Under the pieces are notes generated by a model. That model was not told where the DNA came from. It searched no databases and worked only from the letters and a program-made list of their open reading frames with translations. A program made the translations under genes and the position numbers. This document shows, one piece after another, positions 23,926-32,161 of a DNA stretch of 64,000 bases (position 1 is its first letter; each line of letters starts with the position of its first letter). This DNA is from Lutimonas halocynthiae (GTDB taxonomy: Bacteria; Bacteroidota; Bacteroidia; Flavobacteriales; Flavobacteriaceae): assembly GCF_030409835.1 (NCBI RefSeq), contig NZ_JAUFQO010000016.1, forward strand, positions 620,001 through 684,000, read 5' to 3'.

Positions 23926-25059
23926 TTAGAACCCATTCTTAATTACCCTTTCATACATACTAACATATTTGGGCAAAATCGATTCAATTGAAAATTGATG
24001 TGCACTTTCAAAGGCCTGCTTTTTGAACTTCTCAAGCCTTTCTGCATCTCTCAAAAGAAAAATAGCATTTTTAGCCATATCATCCACATCGCCAACATCG
24101 CTCAAGAACCCGGTTACTCCATGTTCATTAACTTCAGATAAACCACCCGTGTTACTTGAAATTACAGGAGTATGTGCTGCCATAGCTTCCAAGGCAGCCA
24201 ACCCAAAACTTTCAGTCTCAGATGGCAAAAGAAACAAATCGGTCAAACATAAAATTTTTCTTATTTCATCACTTTTCCCCAGGAATAATACCTTATCCTT
24301 TACGCCTAGTTCTTTAGCTAACAAATCTGCTTTTTCTTTATCAGGGCCATCTCCAACCAATATAAGTTTAGATGGAATTTCCTTTTGAACTTTATGAAAA
24401 ATACGAATAACGTCAAGTACTCTTTTAACAGGTCTTAAATTACTCACATGTGCCAATATTTTTTCATCTGAACTAGCTAAGGTATCTCTCATACACTGTT
24501 CATCACTCCATGAAGCCTGCTTTTCAAAATCTATAAAATTATAAATGACTTCAACATTCTTTCTGATATTAAACAAACGCAAAGTATCTTCTTTTAAACT
24601 ATTTGAAACCGTCGTTACTGCGTCAGAATGATTAATGCTGAATTCAACTGCAGGCTTGTATACAGGATGGCTTCCCACTAATGTGATATCAGTACCGTGT
24701 AAGGTTGTTACAATAGGAATATCAATCCCGATATCTTTCAACATTTGTTTGGCCATATAGGCAGCATAGGCATGAGGAATTGCATAATGCACATGCAACA
24801 CATCCAAATCATACTTTTCAACAGATTCTACTAATTTACTCGACAGCGCCAAATTATAAGGTTGATAATGAAATAGAGGATAATTTTCTACAAAAACTTC
24901 ATGAAAATGTAGGTTATGAGTCAGAAAATTTAGCTTTACCGGTTGATGAGATGTAATAAAATGCACCTGATGTCCCTTTTGAGCTAGAGCAATTCCCAAC
25001 TCAGTCGCTACAACACCACTTCCGCCATATGTCGGATAACAAACTATTCCTATATTCAT
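23926..25059 (-). CDS. bshA: N-acetyl-alpha-D-glucosaminyl L-malate synthase
   Basis: 377 residues, GT4 glycosyltransferase with two Rossmann halves. It starts M-N-I-G-I-V-C-Y-P-T-Y-G-G-S-G-V-V-A-T-E-L-G, the signature opening of BshA, with H-V-H-Y-A-I-P-H-A near 94-102, V-S-N-L-R-P-V-K-R near 205-213 binding UDP, and the late E-S-F-G-L-A-A-L-E-A-M-A near 281-292 (E-x7-E motif). It transfers GlcNAc from UDP-GlcNAc to L-malate, the first step of bacillithiol synthesis. The deacetylase bshB1 is 32 kb away at 56964; bshC is not in the window. It is transcribed alone and is convergent with aroB, separated by only 13 bases. Confidence 0.95.
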   Translation of the reverse strand: MNIGIVCYPTYGGSGVVATELGIALAQKGHQVHFITSHQPVKLNFLTHNLHFHEVFVENYPLFHYQPYNLALSSKLVESVEKYDLDVLHVHYAIPHAYAAYMAKQMLKDIGIDIPIVTTLHGTDITLVGSHPVYKPAVEFSINHSDAVTTVSNSLKEDTLRLFNIRKNVEVIYNFIDFEKQASWSDEQCMRDTLASSDEKILAHVSNLRPVKRVLDVIRIFHKVQKEIPSKLILVGDGPDKEKADLLAKELGVKDKVLFLGKSDEIRKILCLTDLFLLPSETESFGLAALEAMAAHTPVISSNTGGLSEVNEHGVTGFLSDVGDVDDMAKNAIFLLRDAERLEKFKKQAFESAHQFSIESILPKYVSMYERVIKNGF

Positions 25060-25226
25060 ATAATAAATTTTATGCTTCTAACAGACGTAAGAATCCATTT
25101 TACTTACGAATAAAAGCAATTTTATGATTTAACTATATCTTATTAACTCTCGCATTCACATCTAAAATCGGCAATTTGGATTGCAAGAATAATTGTAAAT
25201 TCGTATTTGTAAAAATATGCTTTTAT

Positions 25227-25865
25227 ATGGAGTTTGACTATTTTTTATCATTGATTTCTAAGATCGAAGACACGCAATTAGGTGGTTTCTCCTCACATCA
25301 GAAAATGATTCCTAAAGAACGAAGACTTTTAAAAAAAATAGAATTAGAATCAGCTAACCCAAGAAAAGCCGCTGTGCTTGCCTTATTTTATCCTGATGAA
25401 AATAATTTGACAAATTTTTTACTCATAATAAGAGCATCATATGACGGAACCCATTCTTCTCAAATATCCTTTCCCGGAGGAAAATATGAACTAACTGATC
25501 GTCATCTTGAATTTACGGCCCTAAGAGAAACATCAGAAGAGGTTGGAATTAATATGGCAGCTATATCAATAAAAAGACAACTTACAGACACGTATATTCC
25601 TCCAAGCAATTTTCTTGTAAGCCCGTTCATTGGTTTCACAGATTCAAGACCTGACTTTGAAACAAACCATGAGGTTGAAGACCTTCTTGAAGTAAAACTG
25701 ACTGATTTACTAAATGAAGATTCTGTAAATACTGAAAATTTATCGACCAGTTATATGAAAAACATTGATGTTCCTTGCTTCAATTTAAACAAAAAAGTGG
25801 TTTGGGGAGCAACTGCCATGATGTTAAGTGAAATTAAAGACCTAATCAAAGCAAATCTTCATTAA
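25227..25865 (+). CDS. Nudix hydrolase, CoA pyrophosphatase type
   Basis: 212 residues from the ATG at 25227; the 17 codons upstream in frame are cysteine-rich and not conserved in this family. The sequence has K-A-A-V-L-A-L-F-Y-P near residues 48-57, then S-F-P-G-G-K near 85-90 leading to the Nudix box with L-R-E-T-S-E-E-V-G near 104-112. The S-x-x-S-F-P-G-G pattern and the Y-I-P-P-S-x-F-x-V-x-P-F stretch near 130-141 are those of NudL/CoA pyrophosphatases, which cut CoA to phosphopantetheine and 3',5'-ADP. It is followed after 32 bases by plsC in the same direction, possibly one transcript. Confidence 0.85.
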   Translation: MEFDYFLSLISKIEDTQLGGFSSHQKMIPKERRLLKKIELESANPRKAAVLALFYPDENNLTNFLLIIRASYDGTHSSQISFPGGKYELTDRHLEFTALRETSEEVGINMAAISIKRQLTDTYIPPSNFLVSPFIGFTDSRPDFETNHEVEDLLEVKLTDLLNEDSVNTENLSTSYMKNIDVPCFNLNKKVVWGATAMMLSEIKDLIKANLH

Positions 25866-25897
25866 TTTTTTTAAGTTTGTTGTGCAAAATGTAAAGA

Positions 25898-26710
25898 ATG
25901 GCATTATTTAAGAAGGATGTATTTGGAAATAGTCTTTTTCTAAAAAAATCATTGATTCGTATTATGGGATTATTTTCTCATAGAAGGTATCGAGGGTTTA
26001 ATGAACTGCATATTGAGGGGTCCGAAATAATTCGAGATCTCCCTGATAATAATGTTCTTTTTGTAGCAAATCATCAAACTTATTTTGCTGACGTAGCAGC
26101 CATGTTGCATGTTTTTAATGCTGCATTAAGCGGAAGAGTTGATACTATCAAAGATGTTGGTTATTTATGGCAGCCAAAATTGAATATTTATTTTGTGGCC
26201 GCTAAAGAGACAATGCGATCTGGAATATTACCAAAAATAATGGCCTATGGAGGGTCTATTTCAATCGAAAGGACCTGGAGAGAAAAGGGCAAAGACGTCA
26301 ATAAAAAGGTGAAGTTATCAGATGTTTCAAGTATAACTACTGCTTTAAAGGACGGATGGGTCATTACATTTCCGCAAGGAACTACAACACCCTTTAAGCC
26401 AATTAGAAGAGGTACTGCTCATATTATTAGACAAAACAAACCGATTGTTATTCCTATCGTCATCGATGGTTTCAGACGGTCTTTTGATAAAAAAGGATTG
26501 ATGATTAAAAAAAGAGGTATTCTTCAATCAATGGTGATCAAAAAACCAATGGATATCGATTATGAAAATGATTCAGTTGAAGACATAGTGGAAAAATTAC
26601 AATATGCTATTGAACAACACCCTTCGTTTTTGAAGGTTCATAAAGTTGACGATTACCATAAAAGCGAAAAAGAACTCAATAAGAAGAGAGAGTTCTGGGA
26701 TATGTATTAA
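25898..26710 (+). CDS. plsC: 1-acyl-sn-glycerol-3-phosphate acyltransferase
   Basis: 270 residues. The acyltransferase motif I is F-V-A-N-H-Q-T-Y-F-A-D (H-x4-D) near 51-61; motif III is F-P-Q-G-T-T-T-P-F near 157-165, with Gln in place of the common Glu in F-P-E-G-T. After it comes K-P-I-V-I-P-I-V-I-D-G-F. The enzyme adds the second acyl chain to lysophosphatidic acid at the inner membrane. It has no strong transmembrane helix, only an amphipathic N-terminus. A bidirectional terminator begins at its stop codon. It could also be a related lysophospholipid or ornithine-lipid acyltransferase. Confidence 0.85.
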   Translation: MALFKKDVFGNSLFLKKSLIRIMGLFSHRRYRGFNELHIEGSEIIRDLPDNNVLFVANHQTYFADVAAMLHVFNAALSGRVDTIKDVGYLWQPKLNIYFVAAKETMRSGILPKIMAYGGSISIERTWREKGKDVNKKVKLSDVSSITTALKDGWVITFPQGTTTPFKPIRRGTAHIIRQNKPIVIPIVIDGFRRSFDKKGLMIKKRGILQSMVIKKPMDIDYENDSVEDIVEKLQYAIEQHPSFLKVHKVDDYHKSEKELNKKREFWDMY

Positions 26711-26745
26711 AAAAAAACATCCACCATTGGTGGATGTTTTCTTTT
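26709..26745. terminator. Bidirectional terminator between plsC and dps
   Basis: An AAACATCCACC/GGTGGATGTTT stem with a three-base loop, flanked by an A-run and a T-rich run, between convergent genes. Confidence 0.88.
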
Positions 26746-26750
26746 ATAAT

Positions 26751-27221
26751 TTATGCCAACCAGGCCTTCAGCATCCATACTGTCTTCTCCTGCTCAGATA
26801 TAAAATCACTCATCATTGAATTTGTTCCTTCATCATCAGCTTCATCTGACTGATTCAAGATCCCTCGTTCAATTTCTATCAAAGTTGTCAATGCTGTAAC
26901 AATAAGTTGAAGTGATTCCGAATCATTACTAACATTTTTCCCAACTGGCACTTTAGCCAAACTTGAATAATCTTCAAATGTGTGCAATGGTGTACCTTCA
27001 AGCGTCAATATTCGCTCAGCGATCATGTCTATTTTCTCTTGAGAATCGGTATACAATTCCTCAAATTTGACATGTAATTCGAAAAATGATTTACCTTTAA
27101 TATTCCAATGCAATCCTCTTAAATTCTGGTAGTATACCTGAAAATTAGCCAATAATTCATTCAAGTTTACTGTCAAGTCTTGTACTTTTACTCTATCTAA
27201 TCCTAATATTGTAGTGCTCAT
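26751..27221 (-). CDS. dps: Dps-family DNA-binding ferritin-like protein
   Basis: 156 residues from the ATG at 27221; eight further codons in frame are not typical. The ferroxidase signature L-R-G-L-H-W-N-I-K-G near 33-42 and F-F-E-L-H-V-K-F-E-E-L-Y near 45-56 hold the His, His, Glu ligands; D-M-I-A-E-R-I-L-T-L-E-G follows near 64-75. Dps dodecamers oxidise and store iron and shield DNA from peroxide. The gene is divergent from oxyR across 103 bases, which fits OxyR control as known for dps in other bacteria. No K-rich DNA-binding tail is visible at the N-terminus, so it may be a Dps-like miniferritin without DNA binding. Confidence 0.92.
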   Translation of the reverse strand: MSTTILGLDRVKVQDLTVNLNELLANFQVYYQNLRGLHWNIKGKSFFELHVKFEELYTDSQEKIDMIAERILTLEGTPLHTFEDYSSLAKVPVGKNVSNDSESLQLIVTALTTLIEIERGILNQSDEADDEGTNSMMSDFISEQEKTVWMLKAWLA

Positions 27222-27324
27222 AATATATACATTTAAATTTCTCACAAATTTCGATTAAAATTGATGTCGTTTTTAATCAATTTCATTGATTGTTTATATA
27301 TATTTATCAAAAAAATTTATACTA

Positions 27325-28278
27325 ATGACCATCACGCAATTAAAATATGTACTAGCGGTAGCAGAATACAAAAATTTTACTTTAGCTGCTGAGCATAGTT
27401 TTGTGACCCAACCCACTTTATCAATGCAGATTCAGAAATTGGAAGATGAATTGGATGTCACTATTTTCAACCGAAAAAAGAAACCCATTGAATTGACCTC
27501 TATAGGGGAAAAAATTATTCAACAAGCAAAACTCATCGTTGATGAAAGTGGTAGGATAAACGATATTGTAGATCAACAAAAAGGATTTATTGGAGGAGAA
27601 TTCAAATTAGGAATTATACCAACAATAATGCCGACACTACTCCCTATATTTCTTAAAAATTTCATCAATAAATATCCAAAAGTAAAGTTGATCATTGAAG
27701 AATTGACAACTGATGAAATAATCAGGAAATTATCCGATGGATATTTGGATGTAGGTATTGCTGCAACACCTCTGGAAAATGAAGCTATAAAAGAAAGACC
27801 CATCTATTATGAACCTTTCGTAGGTTTTGTATCGAATGAGCATCGTTTGTTTAATCAGACGAATATTACTGAAGAAGACCTGGATATAGATGATGTATTA
27901 TTACTTGAAGATGGGCATTGTTTTAAAAATAGTGTGATCAACATATGCAAAAACAAAAACAATCTGGATCATCATCCTTTCCAACTCGAAAGTGGAAATA
28001 TCAGTACATTAATCAAACTCAGTAAAGAAGGACTTGGTATGACTTTAATCCCTTACCTGCATACGCTTGAACTTCCTGATCAGGATAAAAAATACCTGAG
28101 GGAATTTTCAAATTCAGTACCTGCAAGGGAGGTAAGCATCATCTACCATAAGTCACAGTTGAAAATGCAGCTTATAGAAGCGTTGAAAAACACCATAGAT
28201 GGTGTAATTAGAGGTGCAATTAGTTTTCACGATGTGAAAATAATCAGCCCTCTTAACAAAAAACCTTTAGAAATTTAG
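27325..28278 (+). CDS. oxyR: Peroxide-sensing LysR-family regulator OxyR
   Basis: 317 residues from the ATG at 27325; the 13 codons before it are AT-rich leader. Residues 1-60 are the LysR winged helix (I-T-Q-L-K-Y-V-L-A-V-A-E-Y-K-N-F, T-Q-P-T-L-S-M-Q-I-Q-K-L-E). The sensor domain carries L-L-E-D-G-H-C-F-K with cysteines at residues 199 and 208, exactly the E. coli OxyR positions that form the peroxide-induced disulfide. It therefore should sense hydrogen peroxide. It is divergent from dps, the likely target. Its stop codon overlaps that of the convergent small gene at 28275. Confidence 0.93.
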   Translation: MTITQLKYVLAVAEYKNFTLAAEHSFVTQPTLSMQIQKLEDELDVTIFNRKKKPIELTSIGEKIIQQAKLIVDESGRINDIVDQQKGFIGGEFKLGIIPTIMPTLLPIFLKNFINKYPKVKLIIEELTTDEIIRKLSDGYLDVGIAATPLENEAIKERPIYYEPFVGFVSNEHRLFNQTNITEEDLDIDDVLLLEDGHCFKNSVINICKNKNNLDHHPFQLESGNISTLIKLSKEGLGMTLIPYLHTLELPDQDKKYLREFSNSVPAREVSIIYHKSQLKMQLIEALKNTIDGVIRGAISFHDVKIISPLNKKPLEI

Positions 28279-28478
28279 TTTTGATTTTTGATTAGTGCCA
28301 AACTTGGATAAAGCTCCGGTCTATCTACGGTAAATTGTAACAACCAGATTCTTAATTCCTCGATTTCAAATGGTAATAATCTTTTCACAGCTTTTTCTAA
28401 TTCCTTGCTAAACAATTCTACATCAAAACTAACTTTTTTCAAAACTGTTTTGCTGTAATCTAATATTGCTCTTGCCAT
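28275..28478 (-). CDS. Small protein of unknown function (67 residues)
   Basis: 67 residues, starting M-A-R-A-I-L-D-Y-S-K and containing L-L-P-F-E-I-E-E-L-R-I-W-L near 34-46. There is no signal peptide or membrane segment; it looks like two or three amphipathic helices. Its stop overlaps the stop of oxyR on the other strand by two bases. It lies 100 bases downstream of another small gene and may be the tail of the Kdo8N operon. The bipartite charged/hydrophobic pattern and codon usage look coding, but I do not recognise the family. Confidence 0.7.
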   Translation of the reverse strand: MARAILDYSKTVLKKVSFDVELFSKELEKAVKRLLPFEIEELRIWLLQFTVDRPELYPSLALIKNQN

Positions 28479-28578
28479 AAATATCGTTTTATTAAATACA
28501 ACGCATTCTTAGGAACACTTATTACAAATTAAGTAAAAAAAATCAATAAAATAAAAAAAATTTACTTTATGCTGAATA

Positions 28579-28851
28579 TCAGCTACTTAACTTTTCTATT
28601 TTTGCTGATAAAGCAGCCGATTTATCAATTAAAGACACTTTAAGATTTTTTAAATGTGCCTTTTGATCAGCAACATCTTTCTGATGCAATTGAGCGATTA
28701 ATTCATCAAAAGTAGTGATGGCTTCATCTATCACTTTTTCAGCCTTTAGCGAAACCTTATCATCTCCTTCTAACTGGCATACATAACAATCTTCAATGAT
28801 TCCAGATAAAACATCATTTATTTCTTTTTTAAACTTTCTAATACTAGCCAT
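28579..28851 (-). CDS. Small helical protein with a C-Y-V-C motif, unknown function
   Basis: 90 residues, predicted all-helical: I-R-K-F-K-K-E-I-N-D-V-L near 4-15, a C-Y-V-C pair (C-x-x-C) near 22-25, then a long charged helix pair to the C-terminus (F-D-E-L-I-A-Q-L-H, A-A-L-S-A-K-I-E-K-L). The opening M-A-S-I-R-K-F-K-K superficially recalls ribosomal protein S20, but the body does not fit. It lies 54 bases downstream of kdnB in the same direction, so probably belongs to the Kdo8N transcript. The function is unknown; the C-x-x-C could bind a metal or act in redox chemistry. Confidence 0.72.
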   Translation of the reverse strand: MASIRKFKKEINDVLSGIIEDCYVCQLEGDDKVSLKAEKVIDEAITTFDELIAQLHQKDVADQKAHLKNLKVSLIDKSAALSAKIEKLSS

Positions 28852-28905
28852 GTTTTGTTTTTTTATAAATATAAATTAAATAAATGCATAATTCAAAACT
28901 TTGAA

Positions 28906-29988
28906 CTACATCATTTCATACATCGATCTTAATTTTTCACGAGTTATCGTTTTCTGCCAATCTTTACCCAGCGCATTTTCCCAAAGCGGAACCAAACTCA
29001 AGGCTACGTCAATCATTGTGTTAAACTGATCATCCGTCAGGTCTTTACAAAGTCCTTTTGGAATATCGATTCCGTGTTTTTGAACCATCTGTTTAAATTC
29101 CTTTACCCCTTCAGGATAGAACTCCTCCAATTGATCAAACACAATACAGTTTCCTATTCCGTGTTTTGTACCCAAAAGATATGACAAGCCATAACTCATT
29201 GCATGTGCAACACCAACCTGTGAATAAGCGATACTCATCCCACCATGCCATGATGCCATCATCAATTTATCCTGAGAATCTTCATCGATACTATCTTTTT
29301 CTAAATATACTTCTCTACAAAGCTCTAAGGATTTTTCACCATAACTCTGACTAAAAGCATTCAAATAAGTTCCTGTTAAAGATTCAATACAATGTATATA
29401 ACAATCCATACCTGTATAAAACCATTGATTCTTAGGAATTCCATCCAATAAAGAAGGATCAAGAACAACCTGATCAAATGGTGTATAATCAGAATTCATT
29501 CCCAGCTTTCTTTCAGGACCGGTTAGAACCGTAGTTCGAGATACTTCTGCCCCTGTACCAGAAATGGTAGGAATACCAACGTGATAAACACCTTGTTCTT
29601 TAACAAGATCCCATCCTTGATAGTCTGCTGAAGAACCGGGATTAGTTAACATTAAAGCCACTGCCTTTGCATAATCCAGAAGTGTTCCGCCGCCAATTCC
29701 TATAATACCTGAAGGAATTTCTTTAAATTCATTTCTAATATCATCCCTTATACCATCAACATAAATCGTTTTAGGCTCCTCATCGGCACTTATATAAATG
29801 ATCTTATCATTAGCTTTCAACGGGATTCTTGATACAACACTATCCTGTCCTTTGAATACATCATCTACCAAAAAAATAAATGGTGCATGTTCTCCTTTTC
29901 TTATTGGCTCTAAAATTTCACCAAGTTGATTAAAACTGCCTCTTCCAAAAACAACTCTTGGAACCATAGGAAAGTTTCTAAAACTCAT
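28906..29988 (-). CDS. kdnB: 3-deoxy-alpha-D-manno-octulosonate 8-oxidase (iron-containing ADH family)
   Basis: 360 residues, iron-dependent alcohol dehydrogenase fold. NAD-binding G-I-G-G-G-T-L-L-D-Y-A-K-A near 97-109; metal-site region with T-G-M-D-C-Y-I-H-C-I-E near 193-203, G-V-A-H-A-M-S-Y near 258-265 and G-T-K-H-G-I-G-N near 272-279. By itself this would be only a generic Fe-ADH, but it follows kdnA and kdsB in one operon, the arrangement known from Shewanella, where KdnB oxidises C8 of Kdo so that KdnA can aminate it. The product is 8-amino-8-deoxy-Kdo for lipid A-core. Spacing to kdsB is 18 bases. Confidence 0.85.
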   Translation of the reverse strand: MSFRNFPMVPRVVFGRGSFNQLGEILEPIRKGEHAPFIFLVDDVFKGQDSVVSRIPLKANDKIIYISADEEPKTIYVDGIRDDIRNEFKEIPSGIIGIGGGTLLDYAKAVALMLTNPGSSADYQGWDLVKEQGVYHVGIPTISGTGAEVSRTTVLTGPERKLGMNSDYTPFDQVVLDPSLLDGIPKNQWFYTGMDCYIHCIESLTGTYLNAFSQSYGEKSLELCREVYLEKDSIDEDSQDKLMMASWHGGMSIAYSQVGVAHAMSYGLSYLLGTKHGIGNCIVFDQLEEFYPEGVKEFKQMVQKHGIDIPKGLCKDLTDDQFNTMIDVALSLVPLWENALGKDWQKTITREKLRSMYEMM

Positions 29989-30006
29989 AGTATATTATTT
30001 TAATGG

Positions 30007-30738
30007 TTAATCCTTAATAAATTTGGCGGCCTTTATGAGGTCCTCCGGAGTATCAATTTCAATACCCATATAACTTGTTTCTACCATTTTAATCTTTTTC
30101 CCATACTCTAAATACCGAATACATTCTACTTTTTCTGTAGCTTCTAAAGCTCTCATCGGCAAATGGTAAAAATCAATGATTGCTTGCTTTCTAAAGGCAT
30201 ATACTCCTATATGTTCAAAATATCTTGCGCCAGCATCCTTATCTCTTGGATACGGAATAGGTGACCTAGAAAAATACAAAGCAAAATCATTATTATCAAC
30301 GATCACTTTTACATAATTCGGATCTGTAATATCTTTCCAATCTGTAATCTCTTGCATTAAGGAGGCCAAATCAATTTCAGACGCATCCTCCTCTTTAAAG
30401 ACATCAATAACCGCCTTTAAAGGTTCTTTTTTAACAAAGGGCTCATCGCCTTGAACATTCACAACAATATCAATAGCTAGGTTTTCAACAGCTTCAGCAA
30501 TTCTATCAGAACCACATTCGTGCTCCTTTATGCTCATAATTGCCTTACCTCCTTCTTTTTCAATTACATCTTTGATTACCTCACTATCAGTAACAACATA
30601 AACTTCATCAAAAAGCTCAGTTGCTTTTGTTGCCAAGTAAGTTCTGACGATAACAGGTTTACCGCCCAGGTCTGCCATCAGTTTACCTGGAAATCTTGTA
30701 GCTCCGTAACGAGCTGGTATCATTGCGATTACCTTCAT
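30007..30738 (-). CDS. kdsB: 3-deoxy-manno-octulosonate cytidylyltransferase (Kdo/Kdo8N type)
   Basis: 243 residues. Nucleotide-binding start [13 protein letters not shown] near 7-19, V-V-T-D-S near 48-52, N-V-Q-G-D-E-P near 94-100, and the sugar-site [11 protein letters not shown] near 155-165 with H-I-G-V-Y-A-F-R near 176-183. The enzyme activates Kdo, or 8-amino-Kdo, with CTP to the CMP-sugar for lipopolysaccharide synthesis. It sits between kdnA (5 bases upstream) and kdnB (18 bases downstream); in Shewanella the KdsB of this operon prefers 8-amino-Kdo, which I infer here too. Confidence 0.93.
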   Translation of the reverse strand: MKVIAMIPARYGATRFPGKLMADLGGKPVIVRTYLATKATELFDEVYVVTDSEVIKDVIEKEGGKAIMSIKEHECGSDRIAEAVENLAIDIVVNVQGDEPFVKKEPLKAVIDVFKEEDASEIDLASLMQEITDWKDITDPNYVKVIVDNNDFALYFSRSPIPYPRDKDAGARYFEHIGVYAFRKQAIIDFYHLPMRALEATEKVECIRYLEYGKKIKMVETSYMGIEIDTPEDLIKAAKFIKD

Positions 30739-30743
30739 TTGAA

Positions 30744-31937
30744 TTAGAGTATTGATTTTATAGCAGTAACCATTCTTTCTGCTCTATCCTTCACCTCATC
30801 TTCTGTCCACGACAGCTTGATAAGACAGGATATATTTCTTGACATGAAATCGTCTGATTGAGGAAATTCTTGATTTCTAATATTTTTCAAGCCTTCTTTT
30901 AATTGATCAGATAATGGAAATAAACTTTTCATATCTTTCAAATGATCCCATCTTCTGATATAATGCCAGTTATTATTATAATAATTCCAATACGCATCAA
31001 TACCATGTTCCTTAAAAGCATCAACTACTTTATTCGAAAGTTCTGCGGTGGGCATGAAAAAACTCAAAAAACCACAACTATCGCCTTCCGGATCCGGAAC
31101 TCTTCTGAAAGTAACTTCTGGAATTGAACTCAAAGCCTGCTTTAAAACACCGTGATTCCTTCTTTGTATCGCTATGAAGTCATCCATTTTGCTAATCTGA
31201 CCTAAGCCTACAGCGGCGTGTAATTCAGATATTCTGTAGTTATAACCAAGTATTGGATGGGTTTCTGCTCCTCTATCACTTCCTAAATGATCATGCCCAT
31301 GATCAGAGTATTGATCGGCATGTACGGCATAATCACTATTATTTGTGATTACCACCCCACCTTCACCACATGTAATGGTTTTTACAAAGTCAAAAGAAAA
31401 AGTACCAGCATCACCAATTGATCCTAGCATTTCTCCTTTATAGGAACCTCCAAAAGCCTGGCATGCATCTTCAAGTAAAAGCAGGTTATGCTTTTTACAA
31501 ATCGCTTTTAAAGCATCTAGATCAGCCATAGAACCGCACATATGTACCGGCATAACGACCTTTGTATTTTCTGTTATAGCAGCTTCAACTGCTGCGGGAT
31601 CCAAAGTTAAAGTATCATCTATTTCAACCAAAACTGGTGTTGCTCCTGAGGCCATAATCGACTCAAAACTTGCCACAAAAGTAAAACTTGGCATAATCAC
31701 TTCATCTCCTGCTCCAACGCCCATAACGGCCAAAGCCACATTAAGGGCTGCTGTTCCACTACTCGTAAGTTGAGCGTGCTTTACACCAAAGCGTCGTTCC
31801 AGTTCTCTTTCTAATTCTTTGGCTTTCCAATGCCCATTTCTCATTCCATCAAATCCGTAGCGCATTAACACTCCATTCTCAAGAACATCATTTAATTCCT
31901 TTCTTTCGGCATCGCCAAATAACTCAAATCCAGGCAT
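30744..31937 (-). CDS. kdnA: 8-amino-3,8-dideoxy-alpha-D-manno-octulosonate transaminase
   Basis: 397 residues, DegT/DnrJ/EryC1/StrS aminotransferase. It opens M-P-G-F-E-L-F-G, has L-T-S-S-G-T-A-A-L near 57-65, V-H-M-C-G-S-M-A near 130-137, E-D-A-C-Q-A near 155-160, the pyridoxal-phosphate lysine in [13 protein letters not shown] near 180-192, and [13 protein letters not shown] near 212-224. These blocks, notably the opening, the D-H-G-H-D-H and the I-P-D-P-E-G-D-S-x-G-F-L-S-F segment, match Shewanella KdnA closely as I remember it. It aminates the 8-aldehyde made by KdnB using glutamate. It is the first gene of the operon, with a TATCTTTG box at 31974-31981 on the minus strand. Confidence 0.88.
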   Translation of the reverse strand: MPGFELFGDAERKELNDVLENGVLMRYGFDGMRNGHWKAKELERELERRFGVKHAQLTSSGTAALNVALAVMGVGAGDEVIMPSFTFVASFESIMASGATPVLVEIDDTLTLDPAAVEAAITENTKVVMPVHMCGSMADLDALKAICKKHNLLLLEDACQAFGGSYKGEMLGSIGDAGTFSFDFVKTITCGEGGVVITNNSDYAVHADQYSDHGHDHLGSDRGAETHPILGYNYRISELHAAVGLGQISKMDDFIAIQRRNHGVLKQALSSIPEVTFRRVPDPEGDSCGFLSFFMPTAELSNKVVDAFKEHGIDAYWNYYNNNWHYIRRWDHLKDMKSLFPLSDQLKEGLKNIRNQEFPQSDDFMSRNISCLIKLSWTEDEVKDRAERMVTAIKSIL

Positions 31938-32161
31938 ATTTTAATTATTTAAAATTGATTGTTTTAAAGGAAGCAAAGATAATTATTTCAAATGAATAAA
32001 ACCGCTTTCCTAAGTATTCAAAAGCGAATTGGGAATTTTATAACATATCTAATAAAGACTTGACTTTTAGCTTTAGTTTTTAATACTCAAATAATAAAAT
32101 TTTAAGTCGTATTCTCACATAAAAAAAAGATTTCTCCATCATTAATTATTATTTTTGTGGA

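Noticed and set aside
24023-24388. 121-residue plus-strand open frame
   Set aside because: Antisense to bshA, rich in S, L and K as shadows usually are, with no domain.
28579-28851. Ribosomal protein S20
   Set aside because: Only the first residues look similar; the C-Y-V-C pair and acidic body do not fit S20.
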